NCBI GenBank assembly: GCA_001780985.1
Contig: MFJV01000001.1
Span: 259,570-300,048 of the forward strand
Direction: 5' to 3'
Length of the DNA: 40,479 nt
Origin: Candidatus Gottesmanbacteria bacterium RIFCSPLOWO2_01_FULL_43_11b
GTDB taxonomy: Bacteria; Patescibacteriota; Microgenomatia; UBA10105; UBA927
The notes under the pieces are model-generated. The model saw only the letters and a list, made by a program, of their open reading frames with translations, was not told the DNA's origin and searched no databases. Positions 1 through 7,798 of this stretch are shown here, in pieces. Within the stretch, counting starts at the first letter, position 1; each line of letters starts with the position of its first letter. Both the position numbers and the translations under genes were made by a program.

Positions 1-715
1 GCCTTCTGCCAAAAACTTCTTTAAACCACGCCCCGTGAGTGCCAGAACGAATTTCTTTAGCATAGGTCGGTGAAACGGTCGTGACGCAGTCTGCGTATTC
101 CATTCCTTCACGTAAGAGTTTCACCGATTGTCCGCTAAATTCGTGAAAGCGTGTCTCTGCCACCCCAAGTAAACGGGCAAGGGAAAGGGAAGCGTTGCCT
201 TGATATAGAAAATTATGGATCGTGAAAATGGTCCTCGTGCGAACAGATTCTATGGTTTTGGAACTTCTACCGACCTTACGCCGCTCCCCCAAAAGCAAGG
301 GGACAAGTGCCGTATGCCAATCGTTGACATGCACAATGTCGTAGGGGCCGCCGAGTTTTTCATTGGAAAAAAGATAAAATTCGGCGACTGCTTTACAGAA
401 AAACGCAAACCGCATTACACTCTCCGGGGCATCATAGTCATACAAGAGCGGATGGCGAAAAAGGTATACCGGAATATTGGTTCCGGGCAATATGGTTTGA
501 AAAACAAACACGAGTTCTCGTTTACCGTCAAAATCTACTGCAAGTTGGCCTATGCAGTGTACGACTTTCGTTTGAATTTTTGCATAATGGGGCATTGCTA
601 TAGCAACCTCCACCCTTTTTTTCTGGAGAGCAACCGGCAGGGAATAACTTACGTCCCCAAGCCCTCCCCGTTTAAAGAGCGTTGCGACTTCACTCGTGAC
701 AAATAACACGCGCAT
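1..715 (-). CDS. glgA: Glycogen/starch synthase-like GT5 glycosyltransferase, 3' end cut by window edge
   Basis: The reverse strand from the ATG at 713-715 stays open to the window edge (238 codons). The N-terminus carries the GT5 signature KRGGLGDV at residues 15-22, which binds ADP-glucose in glycogen synthases. Further on come a DIVHVNDWHTALVPLLL segment, TIHNFLYQG, and a TTVSPTYAKEI segment, all hallmarks of the GlgA N-terminal Rossmann domain. The family elongates alpha-1,4-glucan from ADP- or UDP-glucose in the cytoplasm. The C-terminal GT-B half lies outside the window. It is the last visible gene of a four-gene glycosyltransferase operon and starts 15 bases after the preceding stop. 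The family call is firm; whether it makes glycogen or another glucan in this organism is not visible. Confidence 0.9.
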   Translation of the reverse strand, partial: MRVLFVTSEVATLFKRGGLGDVSYSLPVALQKKRVEVAIAMPHYAKIQTKVVHCIGQLAVDFDGKRELVFVFQTILPGTNIPVYLFRHPLLYDYDAPESVMRFAFFCKAVAEFYLFSNEKLGGPYDIVHVNDWHTALVPLLLGERRKVGRSSKTIESVRTRTIFTIHNFLYQGNASLSLARLLGVAETRFHEFSGQSVKLLREGMEYADCVTTVSPTYAKEIRSGTHGAWFKEVFGRR

Positions 716-716
716 A

Positions 717-746
717 GTTTTTACAAGTTTTTACAAGTTTTTACCC
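717..746. repeat. Ten-base tandem repeat at gene junction
   Basis: GTTTTTACAA occurs at 717-726 and 727-736, followed by a diverged third unit GTTTTTACCC. The repeat covers the stop codon of the upstream GT4 gene and the short gap before glgA. Copy-number change would alter the spacing and the C-terminus of the GT4 protein. Function unknown. Confidence 0.7.
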
Positions 747-1888
747 ACCAATATTTTCTGGTAAACCGCTTCATAACCGTCAACCATTTTCTCGACAGCA
801 AAGTGCTCTTCTACATGTCGTCGACAGGCGGCCCGGTCGATTTCCCCAATTCGTTTGACTGCCTCAACAAGTCCTTCAATTCCCTGCTTTTTTATAACCC
901 AACTTCCCTTCCCAGACCGATTTTCATTATCAGGATCTATGATAAAGCCCGTTATCCCATCTTTGACTACTTCCGCAACACTCCCGCGATTGTACGCAAT
1001 GACCGGCGTCCCACAAGCCATAGCCTCTATCATAACCAAACCAAACGGCTCCTCCCATTTGATGGGAAAAAGGAGGCCTTTTGCACGCCCTAACAATTCT
1101 GCCCTACGACGAGTGGTAACCATACCTATTTTTTCGATATTCGGATCATCAAGAAAAGGTGCTACCGATGTACGATAGTACGGCGAGGCTTCTTGAGGCC
1201 CAGGAAACTGCGATCCGATACCCAAACGTTCATTGGTAATAACACAAGCTTTCATGGCATCGTCCACTCCCTTTTGGGGCACCAGGCGACCCAACCATAT
1301 AAATCCACTCCCTCCTTTGCCAACTGGAAATAAACTCGTATCGATTCCGTGATAGACCATACCGATCATATGGTAGCCCTCGTATGCCTGCTGTTGTGAG
1401 CGGCTTATGGCGACATATCGATGTTTTTTGAAATTATCGTAGAGCGCATATGCAAGGGTATCGCGCTCTGGTACAGAATCATGGAGGGTATATACCGTGG
1501 GAATTGGACGAAAAAAATCGTCAAAATAATGGGCGAGATCTTTTTGGTATATGTGAACAAGATCATACGTACCGGATTTGGCTTCATGGATAGCGCGAAC
1601 GAGAAGATCGATCTCATAATCCCGCCGTATTGCATCTATCATCCGTGCTGCCGGAAGGTCGACAATCTCTCCCTTCCCCATCACGCGGTCAAGGAGGGCT
1701 AAGAGGGCTTTGTTTCCAGGCAGTATTGTGGCCCGGGTCGGTACATCCGGGGTCGTTGCAAACGTTACGGTGTGCCCTTTTGCCACAAGGCCGTCGACGA
1801 GAGCAATCGATAAATCTCGCGGAGCAAAAATCATATGCCCGAAGCGGGGTGACATGTAGGCGTTCGGGCAAAGGAAAAGAATCTTCAT
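731..1888 (-). CDS. GT4 family glycosyltransferase
   Basis: This 385-residue protein has the GT-B layout of family 4 retaining transferases. An N-terminal acceptor domain begins MKILFLCPNAYMSPRFGH. The C-terminal nucleotide-sugar domain starts near residue 195 (FIWLGRLVPQKG) and carries the E-x7-E motif at Glu280 and Glu288 in EEPFGLVMIEAM, followed by ACGTPVIAYNRGSVAEVV. It resembles the 356-residue GT4 encoded upstream at 3135-4205, so the two are probably paralogues. Residues about 323-337 look like a loop expansion. It starts 14 bases after the stop of the 411-residue GT4 and belongs to the same operon. Donor and acceptor sugars cannot be read from the sequence. Confidence 0.88.
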   Translation of the reverse strand: MKILFLCPNAYMSPRFGHMIFAPRDLSIALVDGLVAKGHTVTFATTPDVPTRATILPGNKALLALLDRVMGKGEIVDLPAARMIDAIRRDYEIDLLVRAIHEAKSGTYDLVHIYQKDLAHYFDDFFRPIPTVYTLHDSVPERDTLAYALYDNFKKHRYVAISRSQQQAYEGYHMIGMVYHGIDTSLFPVGKGGSGFIWLGRLVPQKGVDDAMKACVITNERLGIGSQFPGPQEASPYYRTSVAPFLDDPNIEKIGMVTTRRRAELLGRAKGLLFPIKWEEPFGLVMIEAMACGTPVIAYNRGSVAEVVKDGITGFIIDPDNENRSGKGSWVIKKQGIEGLVEAVKRIGEIDRAACRRHVEEHFAVEKMVDGYEAVYQKILVGKNL

Positions 1889-1902
1889 GGGCAGTTTAGA
1901 GG

Positions 1903-3138
1903 CTATCCCTCAATAAGCGGGATAAGCCGGTTTATTATGATGGTTTCAAGGCTATATTGTGTCCGAACGAGGCGGTTGAGACCAATGCCTGGAACAGTTT
2001 CCAGGTATTCATGAGCCTGTGTAGCTAGCTGTTGGGGGGTATGGGTCGTCGGTACGTACGTGAGCTGGTTACCGCCAATTTCATGAAATACCGCCAAATC
2101 CGATACCCAAATCGGCGTCTTGGTGAGTCCTGCCTCCAAAATGGGCAAACCAAAATTTTCTTGTTTAGAGAAGTAAAACACAAGATCAGCTATATCGTAG
2201 AGATCATGTAACTCTTGGTCTGTAAGGGCTCGCTTCACATGCTCTGCCAGAAAAAAAACATGATTACCCAGCGAGAGATCAGTCACTTTTTTCTTAAGTG
2301 TTTGAAAATATCCAGCCGTATCTCTGTGTTCCGATGGCTGGCCGCTTATGATATAGCGCAGATTGGGATAATCACGTACGAGCTCACTAACCACGTCCAG
2401 ACAGTAGTCTAAATTTTTTCTTTCCAAAATATTCACCGGCGTCAGGATAATCGGAAATGCCTCGAGTATGCGCTCTTTTTGCACAATATCCCAGATCGCA
2501 TCATCTATCTCAAGAAATCGTTTGATATGGAGCCCATCAGGGATCACGAGAAGTTTGACACGCGCAATCTGCATAATTTGCGTTAGCAACTTCTTGAATG
2601 TCTCTGAAATAACGACGTAGTTTGCTTGCAACATGGGAGTAATCAATAATTCTCGTATTTTGGTATCTAAAGTAATCCCTGGTTTGGGATCTACTACCCT
2701 CCCATTATCAATAAATGTCTGATCGTGAACCCAAATGATTATTTTTTTCTCCGGGTGCTTTTGTGAATACGATTTAAAGGCTGCAACAAAGGGCATATTG
2801 TGAATGAGAGTCATCATGTTATGAACAATAATGACATCGCGGTCTTTGAGGTTTTGCTCAAGCGTAGATTCAATTTGACCAGCAAGACGTGAGAAAGCGT
2901 CGTTGATTTGGCCGCCTGAAATAATGTGATCCTGGAGGCTTGGATCGAATCGGCGTAATGCGGCAAATTCAGGGATTTCTTTGAAGGCTATTTTAGGATC
3001 AGATTCAGCACCGGATCCGGCAAATACAGCAACTTCGTATCCCTTATCAGCTAAAATTAATGCGTGCTCGCGAATCAACCGCTCTACTCCACCCATTTTT
3101 GGCGGATATGCATAGTGTATGAGCGCAATTTTTTTCAT
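1903..3138 (-). CDS. GT4 family glycosyltransferase
   Basis: The 411-residue GT-B protein opens with MKKIALIHYAYPPKMGGVER, where the glycine-rich loop is typical of the GT4 acceptor domain. The E-x7-E pair is Glu327 and Glu335 in ENFGLPILEAG. It differs from the two neighbouring GT4s around this motif (ENFGLP instead of EEPFGLVM). The N-terminus is somewhat reminiscent of the group that includes mannosylglucosylglycerate synthases, but that is a weak impression only. Its ATG overlaps the upstream GT4 stop by four bases (3135-3138), a sign of translational coupling. Confidence 0.85.
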   Translation of the reverse strand: MKKIALIHYAYPPKMGGVERLIREHALILADKGYEVAVFAGSGAESDPKIAFKEIPEFAALRRFDPSLQDHIISGGQINDAFSRLAGQIESTLEQNLKDRDVIIVHNMMTLIHNMPFVAAFKSYSQKHPEKKIIIWVHDQTFIDNGRVVDPKPGITLDTKIRELLITPMLQANYVVISETFKKLLTQIMQIARVKLLVIPDGLHIKRFLEIDDAIWDIVQKERILEAFPIILTPVNILERKNLDYCLDVVSELVRDYPNLRYIISGQPSEHRDTAGYFQTLKKKVTDLSLGNHVFFLAEHVKRALTDQELHDLYDIADLVFYFSKQENFGLPILEAGLTKTPIWVSDLAVFHEIGGNQLTYVPTTHTPQQLATQAHEYLETVPGIGLNRLVRTQYSLETIIINRLIPLIEG

Positions 3139-4205
3139 CGAATAATTACCTCGTTATAGAGTTTTTCGTAGTCATCTGCCATTCTGGATTTACTGAATCG
3201 AGTTACTGCATCTTTTCGACACTCTTCAGAACTAATTTGAGATAGTTTGGATAGTTTGTTTATAAATCCATCTACTCCCTCACTTACTTCTACTACAAAC
3301 CCATTCTTAGTATCTATAACTATTTCAGATACACTCCCACGATTGAATGCAACCACCGGAGTTCCACAAGCCATAGCCTCTGCCATGACTAAACCGAACG
3401 GTTCTTCCCAGTTTATGGGGAAAAGAAATGCTTTGGCGCCCTGAAATAATTCGCGCATCTGTTCTCGTGTGAGCAATTGCTCGCTTGAAACGTCACCGAC
3501 AAATTCGATTTTGTCAGACAAATGAGGTTTGATTAACGTTTCAAAAAATGCCGAATCTTCAACATTTCCGACAATTTTAAGCCTATCACCGGTTTTTTGA
3601 GCTATTTTGATAGCGTTTACAACACCTTTTGGGTCGAGAAAATTACCCTTCTCGTTTTTTGCCTTACTCATGCGACCTACGAACAACAAATAATCCCTTA
3701 CGGCATTTCCCGGTATAAAGAACTCAGTATCAATACCATTGTGAATAACCGGTATGTCGAGGCCGGAGAGTTTTTTAGCTGATTCTGAAATCGCTACAAG
3801 GTGTGCCTCGAGAAATAGCTTCAGTGTGTCTGCCATTTCAGGTGTCATTTGAGCGTGAATTGTGGTTACAAGCGGTGTTTTAAATGAGGCTAAAAGTGCA
3901 AGAAATTCAGGATACATGTGGTTATGGATGATATCGAAATCATCTGTCACCATTTTTATCATCTTCGTTAAATACGCGCTATGTTGGTAGAAAGGGTTCT
4001 CTGCCGCAGGTAGGAAATTTAACGCTTTTGGTATGACTCCAACAACCTCTGCTCCCGGAACTACCGAATCGGCTGTTCCAAAAATCGTGATCTTGTGTCC
4101 TCGTTTGATAAGTTCCGAGACAAGATCAAAAATCACCCTCGGCCGGCTGGCAGTCACGTCAGGAGTAATTGCTCGTTTAAGGGGAGCCAGAATTGCAATA
4201 CGCAT
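3135..4205 (-). CDS. GT4 family glycosyltransferase, first gene of operon
   Basis: This 356-residue GT4 has an N-terminal domain beginning MRIAILAPLKRAITPD and the donor-site E-x7-E at Glu268 and Glu276 (EEPFGLVMAEAMACGTP). NGIDTEFFIP near residue 156 and LLFVGRMSKAK near 173 mark the domain crossover. The start at 4205 sits one base from the predicted transcription start of a TTGTCA-17-TACCAT promoter (4242 to 4214), so the mRNA is probably leaderless. It leads the operon GT4-GT4-GT4-glgA, which suggests assembly of one multi-sugar product, perhaps a glycolipid or compatible solute. That product is inferred, not seen. Confidence 0.87.
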   Translation of the reverse strand: MRIAILAPLKRAITPDVTASRPRVIFDLVSELIKRGHKITIFGTADSVVPGAEVVGVIPKALNFLPAAENPFYQHSAYLTKMIKMVTDDFDIIHNHMYPEFLALLASFKTPLVTTIHAQMTPEMADTLKLFLEAHLVAISESAKKLSGLDIPVIHNGIDTEFFIPGNAVRDYLLFVGRMSKAKNEKGNFLDPKGVVNAIKIAQKTGDRLKIVGNVEDSAFFETLIKPHLSDKIEFVGDVSSEQLLTREQMRELFQGAKAFLFPINWEEPFGLVMAEAMACGTPVVAFNRGSVSEIVIDTKNGFVVEVSEGVDGFINKLSKLSQISSEECRKDAVTRFSKSRMADDYEKLYNEVIIR

Positions 4206-4213
4206 GTGTTTTC

Positions 4214-4264
4214 ATGGTAATTCATCCCAATGAGCTTGACAAGGCAGAGAGAGAGGGATAAACT
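4214..4264. promoter_or_regulatory. Back-to-back divergent promoters sharing their -35 box
   Basis: On plus, TTGACA at 4236-4241 and TAAACT at 4259-4264 are 17 bases apart. On minus, TTGTCA (4242-4237) and TACCAT (4219-4214) are also 17 apart. The two -35 boxes overlap by five bases because TTGACAA is nearly self-complementary. The two promoters should therefore compete for RNA polymerase. They drive the small gene at 4274 and the glycosyltransferase operon at 4205. Confidence 0.65.
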
Positions 4265-4273
4265 ATGGGCCAT

Positions 4274-4609
4274 ATGCCAAATGCAGACAGCAGACCAGGT
4301 TTTATACAACCAATTCAGCCTCAAGACCAATGGACGGCAAAACTATATGAAAAATATGGGTTTATCACACCTCCATCACTTGAGGAACTCGAACTTAAAG
4401 TAACACAAATGCTTGAAGATCCCCTTGAAGCACTCTCTGCTGCCGAAATGATGCTCGGACGAAGAGTTGATGCACAAGATAAAGAGGTTACTCCAATTTT
4501 ATTTAACCTTGGCCTTTCCGGCGCAGAAAAATTCGGTTTATTGTTAATACAGAAAACCCTTGAGGCAAATCCTACCGGTCAAACAGCAAAGTTTAAACTT
4601 CGTAAATAA
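4274..4609 (+). CDS. Hypothetical small acidic protein
   Basis: I do not recognise this protein. From the ATG at 4274 it has 111 residues. An in-frame ATG at 4265 also exists but touches the -10 box TAAACT (4259-4264), and the predicted transcription start is near 4271, so 4274 is preferred. It has no signal peptide or membrane segment. A proline-rich N-terminus (FIQPIQPQDQW) is followed by a region that looks helical (LEELELKVTQMLEDPLEAL, then a GLSGAEKFGLLLIQKTL segment). It diverges from the glycosyltransferase operon. Confidence 0.6.
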   Translation: MPNADSRPGFIQPIQPQDQWTAKLYEKYGFITPPSLEELELKVTQMLEDPLEALSAAEMMLGRRVDAQDKEVTPILFNLGLSGAEKFGLLLIQKTLEANPTGQTAKFKLRK

Positions 4610-4618
4610 CCAAAAGCC

Positions 4619-4903
4619 TTACTTCCATTGCATCTCTTCCCGCACTTTTTCAGCGAGGAATATCTTCATGAGGCTCTGGTAGGGCACATCACGCTTGTTG
4701 GCAAGCGATTTCACCTGCGCAAGAAGCCATGCCGGCAGCCGTAAAGAAATCGTGTCAGTTGATGGCTTGAGATTAGGAAACACGCTCCAGCGGGCTTTTG
4801 ACCAGTCAATATAGTCAGTTGAACTGTGCGTTGCCCAAAAATCCCGCTCTTCATCTTCGAACTTAAATATGGGTAAAGTTTTAAATTTTTTTTGCTTTTT
4901 CAT
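4619..4903 (-). CDS. brnA: BrnA-type antitoxin, ribbon-helix-helix
   Basis: The 94-residue protein has the BrnA layout: a charged N-terminus with FKFEDEERDFW at residues 13-23, then a C-terminal ribbon-helix-helix DNA-binding part starting at DTISLRLPAWLLAQVKSLA. It would neutralise the BrnT RNase and repress its own operon. Its start overlaps the toxin gene by 23 bases (4881-4903), giving the toxin-first order usual for BrnTA. A paralogue lies at 13644-13910, with the shared features EDEER-FWA, FPNLKP and IPYQSL/VPYQSL. Confidence 0.85.
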   Translation of the reverse strand: MKKQKKFKTLPIFKFEDEERDFWATHSSTDYIDWSKARWSVFPNLKPSTDTISLRLPAWLLAQVKSLANKRDVPYQSLMKIFLAEKVREEMQWK

Positions 4904-5183
4904 ACATCCTCCTTTCTTTTTTATCCATGAGTCGAGCTGATATAATTCTGACTTTCCTCTTCCTCACGGTAAACACGATAAAGAGCAGCCGCGTTGCTCC
5001 TGTCTCACCCATTACCTGGTACCGCATTTCTCCTTTTGAATGAACTGTGTCTTGTAAGAGTAATAACGGCTTGTGGACAAAGATCTCTTCCGCTTCTTTA
5101 TTGGTTACACCATGTTGCCGTTCATTTTTATCAAAGTTTCCGGTATCCCACTCAAAAACTAATGGTTCCGGCAGAATGTCCAT
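4881..5183 (-). CDS. brnT: BrnT-type ribonuclease toxin (DUF497)
   Basis: The 100-residue protein shows the BrnT/DUF497 pattern: FEWDTGNFDKNERQHGVTNKEAEEIF at residues 10-35, a central R-YQVMGET stretch, LLFIVFTVRKRKVRIISARL near 67-86, and a basic ERRMYEKAKK tail. BrnT toxins are small RNases with a RelE-like fold that stop translation. It is transcribed with brnA and is the first gene. The ATG coincides with the predicted transcription start of the promoter at 5190-5219. The canonical family strand FTxRxxxxRIISAR is intact, so the toxin is probably active. Confidence 0.87.
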   Translation of the reverse strand: MDILPEPLVFEWDTGNFDKNERQHGVTNKEAEEIFVHKPLLLLQDTVHSKGEMRYQVMGETGATRLLFIVFTVRKRKVRIISARLMDKKERRMYEKAKKI

Positions 5184-5189
5184 GTGAAA

Positions 5190-5219
5190 AGTATATGATA
5201 GTCATATACAATTTGTCAA
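5190..5219 (-). promoter_or_regulatory. brnTA promoter with internal operator dyad
   Basis: On the minus strand TTGACA (5219-5214) and TATACT (5195-5190) are 18 bases apart. Between and over them lies a perfect dyad, GTATATGA-TAG-TCATATAC, at 5191-5209. Its position and symmetry fit autorepression by the dimeric BrnA antitoxin. The predicted transcription start is the A of the brnT ATG, so the mRNA would have no leader. Confidence 0.75.
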
Positions 5220-5231
5220 GTGGTGTGCGTT

Positions 5232-6458
5232 CTATTTGCCGTTGTTTGGCTTCGGAGCGGCTTTGACAAGACGGAGATACTCTTTTGTCGTAAATGCGTA
5301 GCGGTGGTAGATACGGGCAAATTTCTCAGCAATTTTATCCCATGTAAACTTGGACGCTACTGTTTCATACGCGCGCTCTGTCATTTTCTGCCGTAGTGCA
5401 TCGTTTTCCAAAAGTAAGTTTACTTTTTCAGCAATTTCTTTAGCATTCCTTGCACGCACGAGAAAGCCGTTATACCCGTCTTTTACAATGCTTGCAACGC
5501 CGCCTTTTCGTGTTGCAATCACAGGTGTTCTTCCTGCCATCGCTTCAAGTATCACTAACCCCAATGGTTCATGCCACGTAGATGGCGCAACATACACGTC
5601 TGCACGATTGTAGAATGTTTTAAAGTTTACCTGTTCTTTCGGGCTCATGTATCCTAAAATCTTCACGTTTGTAAGTTTATATTGCTTAATAAGATTTTCA
5701 AGATTGTTTCGCTCCGGACCATCACCGAGAATAATGACTTCCCCATGGATTAATCGCGCGGCTTTAATGAGAATGTCCACCCCTTTATGCTCTGTAAGAC
5801 GGCCGGTAAATAGCACTACCTTTTTGCCGGCCAGATTATATTTTTTGTTGAGAAGACTGATATTTTCTTCTTTTCTTTCGTATTCAGACAAATACACACC
5901 GCCCGGTATGGTCCGAATTTTTCTCGCCCACTCCGGCCCAAACATTTTGAGAAACCACCTACGGGTAAAATTGCTGTTTGCCGTCACCATAGCGCACACG
6001 CGCACCGCATCTTTGATAAGACCAATGAGGCGCTTGTCGCGGTTGAGATAATGGAGATCACTCCCGTGAGTTGTAACGATAAAACGAATTCCATAGAAAA
6101 TTTTTGCTAAACGGGCAACTGGCGGTAAGAACGCGGTATGAAACGCATGGATAATTTCCGGTTCAAATTCTTTAACCGCAGCAATGGTGGTGTCGATGTA
6201 GCTTGTGTAAATTTTGGATAGTTCCACGCCGGTCATTTCTTCATATTTTTTCGCGTTGGGAAGCTCGGGGTTACCGACAAACACGCCCATCTGCGGCGGT
6301 TTGACGAGAAATTGTTTGACTCCTTCAAGTTTTCGTTTTTCCGGAGAAACGATTGCAACTTCATGACCATCTTTCACCATTTCTTTTGAAAGAGCCCGCA
6401 ACCACGCACCACTTCCATTACCCCACAGAGGAAACATGTAGAGGAACATGATTTTCAT
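5232..6458 (-). CDS. GT4 family glycosyltransferase
   Basis: The 408-residue GT-B protein begins MKIMFLYMFPLWGNGSGAWL with the glycine loop of GT4 acceptor domains. VTTHGSDLHYL (residues 128-138), VVLFTGRLTEHKGVDIL (214-230) and the E-x7-E pair Glu297/Glu305 (HEPLGLVILEAMAGRTPVI) complete the signature. Family members transfer hexoses to lipid or saccharide acceptors at the inner face of the membrane. The gene stands alone on its own promoter: TTGTAT (6497-6492), 18 bases, TATAAT (6473-6468). The transcript would start about three bases before the ATG. Substrates unknown. Confidence 0.9.
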   Translation of the reverse strand: MKIMFLYMFPLWGNGSGAWLRALSKEMVKDGHEVAIVSPEKRKLEGVKQFLVKPPQMGVFVGNPELPNAKKYEEMTGVELSKIYTSYIDTTIAAVKEFEPEIIHAFHTAFLPPVARLAKIFYGIRFIVTTHGSDLHYLNRDKRLIGLIKDAVRVCAMVTANSNFTRRWFLKMFGPEWARKIRTIPGGVYLSEYERKEENISLLNKKYNLAGKKVVLFTGRLTEHKGVDILIKAARLIHGEVIILGDGPERNNLENLIKQYKLTNVKILGYMSPKEQVNFKTFYNRADVYVAPSTWHEPLGLVILEAMAGRTPVIATRKGGVASIVKDGYNGFLVRARNAKEIAEKVNLLLENDALRQKMTERAYETVASKFTWDKIAEKFARIYHRYAFTTKEYLRLVKAAPKPNNGK

Positions 6459-6558
6459 TGTGCCGAGATTATACTTGACGCCTCATGTGGAATACAAGGA
6501 AGAAAAGGATTGTCAGAACAACCCACTTGTTCACTTACCAAAGCTAACCGGAACACAT

Positions 6559-6885
6559 TCACTGTGTCCTCTCAAAAATAATCTCGCCGCTCTTACTCGT
6601 AACTGTTGTCCCGACACTAATTTCTACCCGGTTAACAGAGGTATTAGTTAAATCAAATTTATCCACAACATCTCCTTTGTTAACTTCTTGAAGATGAATT
6701 GGGGGCGGATTCGGATCTATTTCTAAGCTTATAGAATGTTCATCGTCGGCGAAACTGATTATCCGTTGTTCCACTATTACGTCGTGTATCTTATTTGTTT
6801 TAATACCATTCCATGTGGCAAAAAGAGATTCTATACCAAGGCGCGTATATCCTTCTGGATTTCTTAATCTTGCATGTATTGTCAT
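6559..6885 (-). CDS. Hypothetical protein, cotranscribed with WecG-like gene
   Basis: I do not recognise this 108-residue protein. The ATG at 6885 is chosen because GGGAGGTG (6897-6890) sits at Shine-Dalgarno distance; a GTG at 6891 would lie inside that site. The composition is beta-rich and hydrophilic, with no signal peptide or membrane helix and a notable PNPPPIH stretch near residue 60. The Shine-Dalgarno sequence overlaps the wecG-like stop, so translation is probably coupled. Cotranscription hints at a role in the cell envelope, which is only inference. Confidence 0.6.
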   Translation of the reverse strand: MTIHARLRNPEGYTRLGIESLFATWNGIKTNKIHDVIVEQRIISFADDEHSISLEIDPNPPPIHLQEVNKGDVVDKFDLTNTSVNRVEISVGTTVTSKSGEIIFERTQ

Positions 6886-6887
6886 AT

Positions 6888-7607
6888 TCACCTCCCGTTC
6901 CTGGCAGGGGATAGCCTGTATAGTAGCACATTTTTCATAAATTCAAAAAGCGCGAGCTGACGCTTCCATCGCCAGGGTTCACGAAACAATCGCCAGGCCC
7001 ATTCAAACCCTATCAATCTAATAAATAGTGGTGCACGAGGAATATGCCCGGCGATGATATCAAACGAACCGCCTACGGCCATGAGAATGAGCGGAGTTGT
7101 TAGCCTGCCTGCCGGCGAGGCAGGTTGTAAGTTATTCGTTGTCAGTTCTTCAATGAAGTATTCTTGTTTCGGTGCGCCAAGGGCTACAAATACAATTTTC
7201 GCTTTTCGTATATCTCCGACAGAGCCGGTAAGACCTGGATATTTTTTTTGTAAGCACTCGAGGGCTTCGACTGCTACTCTGCCCTTTCCGCCAATAAGTC
7301 CGATTCTATAGCCCCACTTTGCAGCCATTTCTACCACGTCTTCCATAAATTCTACCCCTGCAATTCTTTGAATTCCCAATGTGAGTGCGATTCCAATGCC
7401 GTCCGGGAGCGATAGATCGGCCCGATTGAGGATATCAGCAAAACGTTTATTTTTTTGTGCAAAGACCACTTGTTCGGGGTTTGGAGTAACAATAATTAAT
7501 GGTTTTTTCGCTTTTGATCGTAGATACTTTTCAATATACTCTAAGATTTCATTTTTTTTATTCTTCGTTATCGAAATTCCCAGTATTTTTACCGCATTTA
7601 GACTCAT
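6888..7607 (-). CDS. WecG/TagA/CpsF family glycosyltransferase (GT26)
   Basis: The 239-residue protein matches the WecG/TagA/CpsF family, which transfers N-acetylmannosamine-type sugars to undecaprenyl-linked intermediates. Visible landmarks are TPNPEQVV near residue 41, the catalytic-region LPDGIGIALTLG at 67-78, RIAGVEFM at 81-88, IGLIGGKG near 103, FVALGAPKQEYFIEE near 140 and GGSFDIIAG near 180, ending with the ER/RLFREPWRWKRQ motif. A loop at residues 155-172 is enlarged by a palindromic repeat (7104-7124) and is richer in Pro, Ala and Thr than the rest. It shares an operon with the small gene downstream. Confidence 0.9.
   Translation of the reverse strand: MSLNAVKILGISITKNKKNEILEYIEKYLRSKAKKPLIIVTPNPEQVVFAQKNKRFADILNRADLSLPDGIGIALTLGIQRIAGVEFMEDVVEMAAKWGYRIGLIGGKGRVAVEALECLQKKYPGLTGSVGDIRKAKIVFVALGAPKQEYFIEELTTNNLQPASPAGRLTTPLILMAVGGSFDIIAGHIPRAPLFIRLIGFEWAWRLFREPWRWKRQLALFEFMKNVLLYRLSPARNGR
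7104..7124. repeat. Palindromic insert in wecG-like gene
   Basis: CCTGCCT (7104-7110) and AGGCAGG (7118-7124) form a perfect stem around GCCGGCG. It is GC-rich against an AT-rich gene and encodes the loop ASPAG. The surrounding protein loop is longer than family members normally have, suggesting an insertion. Confidence 0.7.
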
Positions 7608-7798
7608 AGTTTTCTAAATAAGTTATCAACTTAAGTACCTATGCATACGAAATAGTACGATTGAGCACAAAATATTGTATCTATTTTTTTCATTTGTCTA
7701 TATCTTCATTTTCTGAATATATAGTTATAGGTCTATATGCTAAGTGGACAAAATTTGAGGTTTTTTAACCAAAGTTTTCATTTTTTATTTTTTATAGG
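7608..7798. other. AT-rich intergenic spacer
   Basis: No gene is visible. It should hold the wecG-like promoter (a weak TATTTA about seven bases before the ATG at 7607) and the 3' end of the mreB transcript. A short GGTT-AACC stem near 7760 followed by A/T runs could be a weak terminator. I see nothing else convincing. Confidence 0.5.

Noticed and set aside
215-706. Open frame of 163 codons on plus
   Set aside because: It lies antisense to the glgA-like gene, whose minus frame carries clear GT5 motifs.
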